Shown piece after piece: positions 41,503 through 53,984 of a DNA stretch of 64,000 nucleotides. This DNA comes from Panulirus ornatus. Its lineage: Eukaryota > Arthropoda > Malacostraca > Decapoda > Palinuridae. A model generated the notes under the pieces. That model was not told the origin of the DNA, did not search any database, and saw only the letters and a program-made list of their open reading frames with translations. Both the position numbers and the translations under genes were made by a program. Numbering within the stretch: the stretch's first letter is position 1; each line of letters begins with the position of its first letter. Location: positions 9,935,279 to 9,999,278 of the forward strand of contig NC_092249.1 of NCBI RefSeq assembly GCF_036320965.1. The letters are read 5' to 3'.

Positions 41503-42235
41503 TAAAGAAACCTTCAATTTGCCTCTTTCCTTATGGATACCGCCCTGTTCCTGTAATGACATTTAACGCCGACGAAGCGATTTTGAACTAAGCCTTCAAT
41601 TTGTGTATTTCCCTCAGGGTGCCACTATGCCTGTGTAATGGGCCTTGTTGTATCCAAACAGGCTTTAACTTAAACCATTAATTTGATTGTTTTTTCTAAA
41701 TACCGCCATGCCACTCTAATGGTCTTTGGCGGCGGCAAAGGGCTTTAAAGTAAAACTTTTTCTCTTTCCCTCTGGACGCCGCTATGCCTTTCTGATATTC
41801 TATGGCTCCGCCAAAGGGGCTTTGAATTTAGCTTTTAATTTACTTCTGTATATCTAAATACTACCACGCAACTCTAATGGCCTTTGGTGCCGCCAAAGGG
41901 GCATTAAGATAAATCTTCAATTTGTCTTTCCCTCTAGATGCTGTTATGCCCTTCTAATAGCCTTTGGCGCCGCCAAAGGGGATCTAAATTAAACTTTCCA
42001 TTTGCCTCATTATTTCTAGAAGCTGCCACGCCACTCTAATGGATTTTGGCACCGCCAAAGGTGCCTAGAATAAACGTTACATTTTTCTCTTTCTCTCTGG
42101 ATGCCGTTATGCCCCTGTAATGACCTATGGCGCCGCAAAACGGGGCTTTAGATTAATCCTTCAAATTCCCTCTTTATTTCTGAATACTGGCACGTCACTC
42201 TATTGGCCTTTGGTTCCGCCAAAATGGCTTAAATT
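41503..42235. repeat. Unequal-exchange insertion in the higher-order repeat
   Basis: At about 41500 the unit leaves its expected order (phase about 867 of 1,311) and jumps back to phase about 151, the CTTATGGATACCGCCCTG monomer also seen at 40791, then continues normally. The effect is an extra 733 bp, about 9 monomers. The jump is in monomer register, as expected for misaligned crossing-over between homologous monomers. Confidence 0.75.
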
Positions 42236-43639
42236 TAAAGTAAACCTTCAATTTGTCTCTTTCCTTATAGATGCCGCTTTTCCTTTGTAATGGCCTCTGC
42301 CGCCGCTAAAGGGGTTTTGAATTAAACCTTAAAATTACTTCATTATTTCTTGATGCCGCCACACTACTCTAATGGCCTTTGGCTCCGCCGAAGGGGCTTT
42401 AAAGTAAATCTTACATTGTTCTCTTTCATTCTGGATGTCGCTATGCCCCTATAAAGCCCTTAGCGATGCCAAAGGGACTTTAAACGAAACCTGCAATGTG
42501 CATCATTATTTCTGGATGCCGCCACTTCCCTCTAACTGCCTTTGGCGCTGCTAAAAGGGCTTTAAATTAAATCTTCAATTTTTTTCATTATTTATGGATG
42601 CCGTTACGCGACTCTAATGGCATTTGGCTCTGAAAATGGGCTTGAAAGTAAACCTTACATTTTTTCTCTTTAACTCTGGATGCCGTTATGCCCCAGTAAT
42701 GGCCTATGGTGCCGCGAAAGGGGCTTTAAATTAATCCTTCAAATTCCCTTTTCATTTCTGGTTGCCGCCACGCCACTCAAATGGCCTTCAGCGCCGCCAA
42801 AGTGGCTTAAAAGTAAACCTTCAATTTGTCTCTTTCCTTATGGATACCGCCCTGCTTCTGTAATGACCTTTAACGCCGACGAAGGGGTTTTGAACTAAGC
42901 CTTCAATTTGTGTATTTCCCTCAGGGTGCCGCTATGCCTGTGTAATGAGCCTTGTTGTATCCAAACAGGCTTTAACTTAAACCATTAATTTGATTGTTTT
43001 TTCTAAATACCGCCATGCCACTCTTATGGTCTTTGGCGGCGGCAAAAGGGCTTTCAAGTAAAACTTCTTTTTCTCTTTCCCTCTGGACGCCGCTATGCCT
43101 TTCTGATATTCTATGGCTCCGCCAAAAGGGCTTTGAATTTAGCTTTTAATTTACTTCTGTATATCTAAATACTACCACGCAACTCTAATGGCCTTTGGTG
43201 CCGCCAACGGGGCATTAAGATAAATCTTCAATTTGTCTTTCCCTCTAGATGCTGTTATGCCCCTCTAATAGCCTTTGGCGCCGCCAAAGGGGATCTAAAT
43301 TAAACTTTCCATTTGCCTCATCATTTCTAGATGCTGCCACGCCACTCTAATGGATTTTGGCACCGCCAAAGGTGCCTAGAATAAACCTTACATTTTTCTC
43401 TTTCTCTCTGGATGCCGTTTGTCCCTGTAATGACCAATGGCGCCGCAAAACGGGGCTTTAAATTAATCCTTCAAATTCCCTCTATATTTCTGAATACTGG
43501 CACGTCACTCTATTGGCCTTTGGTTCCGCCAAAATGGCTTTAATTTAAAGTAAACTTTCAATTTGTCTGTTTCCTTATAGATGTCGCTTTTCCCTTGCAA
43601 TGGCCTCTGCCGCCGCTAAAGGGGTTTTGAATTAAACCT

Positions 43640-44560
43640 TATAATTACTTATTATTTTTGATGCGCCCAACTCTAATGGCCTTTGCTCCCGAATGGGGCT
43701 TTAAAGTAAACCTACATTGGTTTTCTTTCATTCCGGATGTCGCTATGCCAATAAAGCCTTACGATGCAAAGGGACTTTAAACGAAACCTTCAATGTGCAT
43801 CATTATTTTCGGATGCCGCCACTGTCCCTCTAACTGCCTTTGGCGCCGCAAAGAGGCTTTGAATTGGTACTTCAATTTTTTCATTTTTCTGGATGCCGCC
43901 GTGCTAATGTAATGTCGTTTGCTCCGCAAAGGGGCTTTAAACTTTCAATTCATCTCTTTCATTATCTGATGCGCTATGCCCTGTAATGGCCTATGGCGTA
44001 GCCGCAAAGGGGCTTAGATAAATCTTCAAACTTCCCATTTATATCTGGATGTTGCACGCCCTCTAATAGCCTTTGGCGCCGAAAGGTCTAAATGAAAACT
44101 TTCCATTTGCCTCTTATTTCTAGGGTACGCCACGCCACTCCAATGATTTGGCACCGCCAAAGGTGCCTAGAATAAACGTTACATTTTTCTCTTTCTCTCT
44201 GGAGCCGTTTTTTCCCCCCCCGCAAAACGGGGCTTTAGATTATCCTCAAATTCCCTCTTTATTTCTGAATACAGGCACGTCACTCTATTGGCCTTTGGTT
44301 CCGCAAAATGGCTTAAATTTAAAGTAAACCTTCAATTTGTCTCTTTTCCTTATAGATGCCGCTTTTTCTTTGTAATGGCCTCTGCGCCCCCTAAGGTTTT
44401 TGGAATTAAAACCTTAAAATTACTTCCATTATTTCTGATGCCGCCACACGATACTCTAATGGCCTTTGGCTCCGCCGAAGGGGCTTTAAAGTAAATCTTA
44501 CATTGTTCTCTTTCTTCTGATGTCGCTAATGCCCCTATAAAGCCCCTAGCCGATGCCAAA
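43640..44560. other. Indel-rich aberrant stretch in the satellite, likely assembly error
   Basis: Compared with the other higher-order copies, this interval has many single-base losses and gains, for example CCTTTGCTCCCGAATGG for the usual CCTTTGGCTCCGCCGAAGG, and a TTTTTTCCCCCCCC run near 44209. Its first part also follows the order found only at the array's right terminus (45760-46170), then jumps back into the unit. Dense indels with few substitutions resemble uncorrected long-read sequence. Confidence 0.65.
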
Positions 44561-46872
44561 GGGACTTAAACGAAACCTGCAATGTGCTCATTATTTCTGG
44601 ATGCCGCCACTCCCTCTAACTGCCTTTGGCGCTGCTAAAAGGGCTTTAAATTAAATCTTCAATTTTTTTCATTATTTATGGATGCCGTTACGCGACTCTA
44701 ATGGCATTTGGCTATGAAAATGGGCTTTAAAGTAAACCTTACATTTTCTCTCTTTCACTCTGGATGCCGTTATGCCCCTATAATGGCCTATGGTGCCGCG
44801 AAAGGGGCTTTGAATTAATCCTTCAAATTCCCTTTTCATTTCTGGTTGCCGCCACGCCACTCAAATGGCCTTCAGCGCCGCCAAAGTGGCTTAAAAGTAA
44901 ACCTTCAATTTGTCTCTTTCCTTATGGATACCGCCCTGCTCCTGTAATGACATTTAACGCCGACGAGGGGGTTTTGAACTAAGCCTTCAATTTGTGTATT
45001 TCCCTCAGGGTGCCACTATGCCTGTGTAATGGGCCTTGTTGTATCCAAACAGGCTTTAACTTAAACCATTAATTTGATTGTTTTTTCTAAATACCGCTAT
45101 GCCACTCTAATGGTCTTTGGCGGCGGCAAAAGGGCTTTAAAGTAAAACTTCTTTTTCTCTTTCCCTCTGGACGCCGCTATGCCTTTCTGATATTCTATGG
45201 CTCCGCCAAAGGGGCTTTGAATTTAGCTTTTAATTTACTTCTGTATATATAAATACCACCACGCAACTCTAATGGCCTTTGGTGCCGCCAAAGGGGCATT
45301 AAGATAAATCTTCAATTTGTCTTTCCCTCTAGATGCTGTTATGCCCTTCTAATAGCCTTTGGCGCCGTCAAAGGGGATCTAAATTAAACTTTCCATTTGC
45401 CTCATCATTTCTAGATGCTGCCACGCCATTCTAATGGATTTTGGCACCGCCAAAGGTGCCTAGAATAAACGTTACATTTTTCTCTTTCTCTCTGGATGCC
45501 GTTATGCCCCTGTAATGACCTATGGCGCCGCAAAACGGGGCTTTAGATTAATCCTTCAAATTCCCTCTTTATTTCTGAATACTGGCACGTCACTCTATTG
45601 GCCTTTGGTTCCGCCAAAATGGCTTTAATTTAAAGTAAACTTTCAATTTGTCTCTTTCCTTATAGATGCCGCTTTTCCTTTGTAATGGCCTCTGCCGCCG
45701 CTAAAGGGGTTTTGAATTAAACCTTAAAATTACTTCATTATTTCTTGATGCCGCCACACTACTCTAATGGCCTTTGGCTCCGCCGAAGGGGCTTTAAAGT
45801 AAACCTTACATTGTTTTCTTTCATTCCGGATGTCGCTATGCCCATATAAAGCCCTTAGCGATGCCAAAGGGACTTTAAACGAAACCTTCAATGTGCATCA
45901 TTATTTCTGGATGCCGCCACTTCCCTCTAACTGCCTTTGGCGCCGCCAAAGAGGCTTTGAATTGGTACTTCAATTTGTTTCATTATTTCTGGATGCCGCC
46001 GTGCTAATGTAATGTCCGTTTGCTCCGCAAGGGGGCTTTAAACCTTCAATTCATCTCTTTCATTATGGATGCCGCTATGCCCCTGTAATGGCCTATGGCG
46101 TAGCCGAAGGGCTTTAGATTAATCCTTCAAATTCCCAATTTATATCTGGATGTTGCCACGCCACTCTAATGGCCTTTGGCGCTTCTGAATTTGCTTTAAA
46201 TGAAAACTTTAATTTGCCTCTCTATTTCTGGATACCGCCACGCCACTCCAATGGCGTTTGGCACCGCTAAAGAGACTTATAAGTAAACCTTCAATTTATC
46301 TCTTTCCCTCTTGGCGCCGCCAAAGGGGCTTTAGATTAAGATTTCAATTTGTTTTATTATTTCTGGATGCCGCCACGCCACTCTTATGGCCTTTGGCTTC
46401 GGCAAAGGAGATTTCAAGTAAACTTCACATCTTTCTCTTTACTCTTGATGCCGCCATGCTCCTCTAATGTCCTTTGGCCAAGCCAAATGGGCTTTTAAAT
46501 GAAACCTTTAATTTGCGACTTTATTTCTGGATGCCTCCACGCCCCTCTAATGGCCTTTATCACCGTAAAACGTGCTTTAAAGTAATCCTTCAATTTATCT
46601 ATTTCCCTCTGGGTGCCGGTATACCTCTGTAATGGCTTTTGGCGTCACCAAAGGGTCTTTAGAATACACCTTCAATTTGCCTCATTATTTCTAGATTTCG
46701 TCATGCCACTCTAATGGCCTTTGGCGCCGCCAAAGGGATTTTGAATTAAACCTTTATTTTGCCTCATTACTTTAGACGCCGCCAAGCCACTCTAATGGAG
46801 TGTGGTACCTCTAAAGGGGCTTTAAAGTAAGCCTCCAATTTGTCTCTTTCCCTCTGGATGCCGCTATGTCCG

Positions 46873-47490
46873 ACTACGAATCTACCAGGAAAATTACTTT
46901 TGTTATAAAGTATATATTTCGAATGTGAGTCTGTCCAAGTCACAACCAATGTAACAATTCGAATTCAGACATTGTCCACATTTATAAATTATTCCGACAC
47001 TTCTGACGTCAGTCGATTTCTAAATGTTTTACTTGTTTGTCTTTCTATGGTAAACCACGACTGAGACAAAATGTGATCTGAAGAATACATTTTGTCCTTG
47101 GTGATGGAAATACATATTTATCACGATTATAGACAGAGCATCTCCGAGGACGGCCGTAGCCAGGACTACCAACCTATATCACCATTTACCACACTCACCA
47201 CAGAAAATGGAATTGTACCAATGGTTTTAAATGACTCCATATGTTCTTGTAGTACTTCCCTAACGTGTAATAATAAGTGGAGACAGAATCAACAGAAGTG
47301 TGTTAACAGACCAGACTAAAACGAGCAATATGCTCGTCCTACTTTTAATGTAGTAATTTCCTAAAACAACCATTGTCGACGGGATTTTCCAAGACATGCA
47401 TGCCAACTGTCCTGATCAATTCATTTTTTTGCATGGTGTCCGAGGCAGATGGGGCACTTGAATGGCCTAATCAAGGCATCTTGTTAACGA

Positions 47491-47491
<1 letters not shown>
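46873..47491. other. Outer unique segment of the left arm
   Basis: About 620 bp of non-repetitive sequence mirrored at 56669-57286. I see no gene. A roughly 30-bp stretch near 47251-47282 is unrelated to its counterpart near 56876-56908 although both sides match, which is a local replacement in one arm. Confidence 0.7.

Positions 47492-47534
<43 letters not shown>
47492..47534. repeat. (TA)n microsatellite
   Basis: Perfect TA repeat of about 21 units between unique arm sequence and the AAAG-tailed element. Its mirror partner at 56594-56668 is about 30 bp longer. Confidence 0.97.
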
Positions 47535-47883
<349 letters not shown>

Positions 47884-47885
47884 TT

Positions 47886-48444
47886 GCTGCTGTCTCCCGC
47901 GTTTGCGAGGTAGCGCAAGGAAACAGACGAAAGAAATGGCCCAACCCACCCCCATACACATGTATATACATACACGTCCACACACGCAAATATACATACC
48001 TACACAGCTTTCCATGGTTTACCCCAGACGCTTCACATGCCCTGATTCAATCCACTGACAGCACGTCAACCCCGGTATAACACATCGATCCAATTCACTC
48101 TATACCTTGCCCTCCTTTCACCCTCCTGCATGTTCAGGAACCGATCATACAAAATCTTTTTCACTCCATCTTTCCACCTCCAATTTGGTCTCCCACTTCT
48201 CCTCGTTCCCTCCACCTCCGACACATATATCCTCTTGGTCAATCTTTCCTCACTCATTCTCTCCATGTGCCCAAACCATTTCAAAACACCCTCTTCTGCT
48301 CTTTCAACCACGCTCTTTTTATTTCCACACATCTCTCTTACCCTTACGTTACTTACTCGATCAAACCACCTCACACCACACATTGTCCTCAAACATCTCA
48401 TTTCCAGCACACCACCCTCCTGCGCACAACTCTATCCATAGCCC
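47886..48444 (-). mobile_element. RTE-like LINE, 3' fragment in the left arm
   Basis: On the minus strand this encodes the extreme C terminus of a LINE ORF2 (open frame 48066-48410), including VLKWFGHMERMSEERLTKRI, the basic RRSGRPNWRWKDG segment and a stop after VLYRG, followed by a 3' non-coding region ending at the GCGTTTGCGAGG core. The C-terminal GRPxxRW pattern is typical of RTE-clade ORF2 proteins. This copy keeps the Trp codon (TGG) that is a stop (TAG) in the mirrored copy. It is 5'-truncated at about 48444 next to (TA)n. Confidence 0.8.
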
Positions 48445-48454
48445 ATATATAGCC

Positions 48455-50981
<2,527 letters not shown>

Positions 50982-50983
50982 TT

Positions 50984-51048
50984 AATAGGTAAACTGCCAG
51001 TAAACTATCGCACATCGGGGTATAAGCCCACGATGTGTGGTCGAAGCG
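50984..51048. repeat. Inverted copy of 50161-50225
   Basis: Exact reverse complement of the inner left arm end, preceded by a T run (mirroring the A run at 50226) and followed immediately by LINE coding sequence from 51054. It defines the breakpoint where the fold-back meets the LINE fragment. Confidence 0.92.
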
Positions 51049-51053
51049 GATAA

Positions 51054-52316
51054 GGGGATAAGAGTGAGTGCTCAAATTACAGAGGTATAAGTTTGTTGAG
51101 TATTCATGGTAAATTATATGGGAGGATATTGATTGAGAGGGTGAAGGCATGTACAGAGCATCAGATTGGGGAAGAGCAGGGTGGTTTCAGAAGTGGTAGA
51201 GGATGTGTGGATCAGGTGTTTGCTTTGAAGAATGTATGTGAGAAATACTTAGAAAAGCAAATGGATTTGTATGTAGCATTTATGGATCTGGAGAAGGCAT
51301 ATGATAGAGTTGATAGAGATGCTCTGTGGAAGGTATTAAGAATATATGGTGTGGGAGGCAAGTTGTTAGAAGCAGTGAAAAGTTTTTATCGAGGATGTAA
51401 GGCATGTGTACGTGTAGGAAGAGAGGAAAGTGATTGGTTCTCAGTGAATGTAGGTTTGCGGCAGGGGTGTGTGATGTCTCTATGGTTGTTTAATTTGTTT
51501 ATGGATGGGGTTGTTAGGGAGGTAAATGCAAGAGTTTTGGAAAGAGGGGCAAGTATGAAGTCTGTTGGGGATGAGAGAGCTTGGGAAGTGAGTCAGTTGT
51601 TGTTCGCTGATGATACAGCGCTGGTGGCTGATTCATGTGAGAAACTGCAGAAGCTGGTGACTGAGTTTGGTAAAGTGTGTGGAAGAAGAAAGTTAAGAGT
51701 AAATGTGAATAAGAGCAAGGTTATTAGGTACAGTAGGGTTGAGGGTCAAGTCAATTGGGAGTTGAGTTTGAATGGAGAAAAACTGGAGGAAGTGAAGTGT
51801 TTTAGATATCTGGGAGTGGATCTGGCAGCGGATGGAATCATGGAAGCGGAAGTGGATCATAGGGTGGGGGAGGGGGCGAAAATTCTGGGGGCCTTGAAGA
51901 ATGTGTGGAAGTCGAGAACATTATCTCGGAAAGCAAAAATGGGTGTGTTTGAAGGAATAGTAGTTCCAACAATGTTGTATGGTTGCGAGGCGTGGGCTAT
52001 GGATAGAGTAGTGCGCAGGAGGATGGATGTGCTAGAAATGAGATGTTTGAGGACAATGTGTGGTGTGAGGTGGTTTGATCGAGTGAGTAACGTAAGGGTA
52101 AGAGAGATGTGTGGAAATAAAAAGAGCGTGGTTGAGAGAGCAGAAGAGGGTGTTTTGAAGTGGTTTGGGCACATGGAGAGAATGAGTGAGGAAAGATTGA
52201 CCAAGAGGATATATGTGTCGGAGGTGGAGGGAACGAGGAGAAGAGGGAGACCAAATTGGAGGTGGAAAGATGGAGTGAAAAAGATTTTGTGTGATCGTGG
52301 CCTGAACATGCAGTAG
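51054..52316 (+). pseudogene. RTE-like LINE ORF2 fragment, reverse transcriptase
   Basis: The frame is open from about 51054 to a TAG at 52314-52316, about 420 codons. Counting residues from the codon at 51093, it shows RT motif A (MDLEKAYDRV, 64-73), motif B (NVGLRQGCVMSLWLFNLFMD, 119-138), motif C (LLFADDTALVA, 169-179, catalytic FADD), then VNVNKSKVI, and a C-terminal EGTRRRGRPNWRWKDG. It reverse-transcribes element RNA at a nicked target. The endonuclease domain and first RT motifs are missing, so the element is 5'-truncated. Motif B has Leu where Pro is usual (MSPW), and the TAG replaces the GAG found in the copies at 48066-48410 and 55717-56278, so the last residues are lost. The RTE assignment is from motif pattern; a related non-LTR clade is possible. 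Confidence 0.85.
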
Positions 52317-52453
52317 GGTGAAAGGAGGGCAAGGAATAGAGTGAATTGGAGCGATGTGGTATACCGGGGTTGACGTGCTGTCAGTGGATTGAATCAAGGC
52401 ATGTGAAGCGGCTGGGGTAAACCATGGAAAGCTGTGTAGGTGTGTATATTTGT
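52317..52453 (+). mobile_element. 3' region of the spacer LINE, cut short
   Basis: This continues the LINE copy of 51054 past the premature stop, matching the 3' ends elsewhere up to GGTGTGTATATTTG. At about 52453 it stops and joins an inverted LINE fragment, so the terminal GCTACCTCGC core is missing. Confidence 0.85.
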
Positions 52454-52707
52454 CATCAAACATCTCATTTCCAGCACATCCATCCTCCTGCGCACAACTC
52501 TATCCATAGCCCACGCCTCGCAACCATACAACATTGTTGGAACCACTATTCCTTCAAACATACCCATTTTTGCTTTCCAAGATAATGTTCTCGACTTCCA
52601 CACATTCTTCAAGGCTCCCAGAATTTTCGCCCCCTCCTCCACCCTATGATTCACTTCCGCTTCCATGGTTCCATCCGCTGCCAGATCCACTTCCAGATAT
52701 CTAAAAC

Positions 52708-52712
<5 letters not shown>
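52454..52712 (-). pseudogene. Head-to-head LINE ORF2 fragment
   Basis: The reverse complement of this piece matches the ORF2 region at about 51796-52055 of the neighbouring copy, encoding KCFRYLEVDLAADGTMEAEV through VVRRRMDVLEMRCL on the minus strand. It has its own substitutions (for example Leu for Arg in the segment SRTLSWKAK region), so it comes from a different copy or an old duplication. It is bounded by the truncated 3' end on one side and (TA)n on the other. Confidence 0.82.
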
Positions 52713-52786
<74 letters not shown>

Positions 52787-52796
52787 TTTTTTTTTT
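52712..52796. repeat. (TA)n followed by a T run
   Basis: About 36 TA units, then ACATA and a run of 11-12 T's, ending at AATAGGTATTTAGG. The junction has the same layout as that at 50977-50993. Confidence 0.95.
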
Positions 52797-53458
52797 AATA
52801 GGTATTTAGGAATTATGACCTCAGTCATGCATTAAATAGGGTTGTAGGCCTAATGACCTCCTCATAGGTCGATGGCCGTAAAACCCAACAAACAACAAAT
52901 GACGGTCTGCCTTGAGGGGAGGTGGTGATCATCAGGGGCAGCTGCGTCATGAGGTCGATCCGGCTGACCTCCGAATAAATAATCATCTATGTGCATGACA
53001 TGGTGGAAGACTATCTCTAGTGTGTCATATCTATTTGCACACTTGGGTAAACTGCAACTGTGGCTGCTGTACTGAGTGGTATTTGCCGCCACGTTGGCTC
53101 AATACCCACAAAGTCTTTTCTTTCCATTATTTTTGTATGATAATCTATATGTATCATAGCAGAATTATGCCTTTTGTAGTTTTTCAATATTTTTTATTTT
53201 TTATTAGAATAGGTATTTAGGGATGATTTCAATCATATATTAGATCTAACTTTATGCATACTAATAGAAAAATATGCCTTAATGTATTCAGTTTGAAATA
53301 GAAATTGAAACACCGTTCATTTACAGAATTAGAGTCAAACAACAGGTTGGATAAAATGACCTTCCGTCCACCGTCGAGGACCACGTCACCCTCAGTCACC
53401 TGCTGACGTCAGAAGAGGGAGGGAGGAAGCCGTCATGAGAGCACTAAAGTGTCTTGCG
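52797..53458. other. Spacer sequence with a short direct repeat
   Basis: No gene found. The segment beginning AATAGGTATTTAGG at 52797 recurs, diverged over about 36 bp, at 53208, in both cases after a T-rich stretch. The rest is unremarkable unique DNA. Confidence 0.6.
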
Positions 53459-53882
53459 TTAAGGAGGCTAGTACCTCCTTCACGTGTAAGTTTGATAGGG
53501 GTAAACCTTCGTCGAGTCAAGCAGGTTGCCTCCTCCCCTAGTAAGTTTGATAGAGGAGTAAACCTTCGTCGGGGTAAGGAGGGTACCTCCTCCACATGTA
53601 AGTTTGATAGGGAGTAAACCTTCGTCGAGTCAAAGAGGGTGGTACCTCCTTCCCGTGTAAATTTGATAGGGGCAAACCTTCGTCGAATCAAGGAAGGTAC
53701 CTCCTCTACTTGTAAGTTTGATAAAAGAATAAACCTTAGTCGAGGTAAGGAGGGTACCTCCTCCACATGTAAGTTTGATAGAGGAGTAAACCTTCTTCGA
53801 GTCAAGGAGGATACCTCCTCCACACATAAGTTTGATTGAGGGGTAAACCTTCGTCGAGTCAAGGAGGCTACCTCCTCCACGT
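53459..53882. repeat. Minisatellite, unit about 57-59 bp, about 7 copies
   Basis: Seven copies of a unit built on TAAGTTTGATAGAGGAGTAA, ACCTTCGTCGAGTCAAGGAGG and TACCTCCTCCAC, starting near 53486, 53540, 53599, 53657, 53714, 53768 and 53826. Units vary in length by a few bases. On the minus strand it stays open as a peptide repeating EEVPSLTRRRFTPLSNLH (19 residues), with frame switches where unit length changes. No start context or domain suggests a real protein. Confidence 0.9.
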
Positions 53883-53976
53883 TTGAAAGTGAGCGGCTTT
53901 GATGTTAGGACGAGTCGGGCGTTGTTGTTTGTCAGAGTTGGGGAGAACCTCTCGTGTGCCAGAGAACAGCCGCCAT
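53883..53976. other. Short unique segment before the right arm
   Basis: About 94 bp between the minisatellite and the inner end of the right arm. Nothing recognised. Confidence 0.6.
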
Positions 53977-53984
53977 AGTAAACT

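Larger units (their letters stand above)
37888..45935. repeat. Higher-order repeat block, unit about 1,311 bp (16 monomers)
   Basis: The same 16-monomer series recurs head to tail. A fixed landmark in the unit, the segment around GGATGCCGTTATGCCCC, occurs at about 38015, 39325, 40636, 42680 and 44764. The first two intervals are 1,310 and 1,311 bp (16 x 82 = 1,312). The third (2,044 bp) contains an internal repeat of about 9 monomers, and the fourth (2,084 bp) contains an aberrant stretch. Copies differ by only occasional bases, far less than neighbouring monomers differ from each other, so this block has been homogenised recently. Confidence 0.9.
2474..46872. repeat. 82-bp satellite array, about 44.4 kb
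   Basis: Consecutive landmarks such as the CCTTTGG boxes at 4934, 5016 and 5098 are spaced exactly 82 bp apart, and the pattern runs without interruption by other DNA to 46872. Array length divided by 82 gives about 540 monomers. Two types tend to alternate: one with a CTTTATTTCTGGATGCCCCC-type second half ending CACTCTAATGG, the other with CGCTTTCACTCTGGATGCC ending CCCCTGTAATGG, so the natural period is 164 bp. Most monomers keep the dyad CCTTTGGCGCCGCCAAAGG. Monomers are diverged from each other in most of the array but very similar between higher-order units near the right end. Many open frames of 60-130 codons occur, but they repeat the same low-information peptides in shifted frames and are not genes. 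Confidence 0.97.

Noticed and set aside
2474..46872. CRISPR array
   Set aside because: Repeats are contiguous 82-bp monomers with no unique spacers, in clearly eukaryotic DNA.
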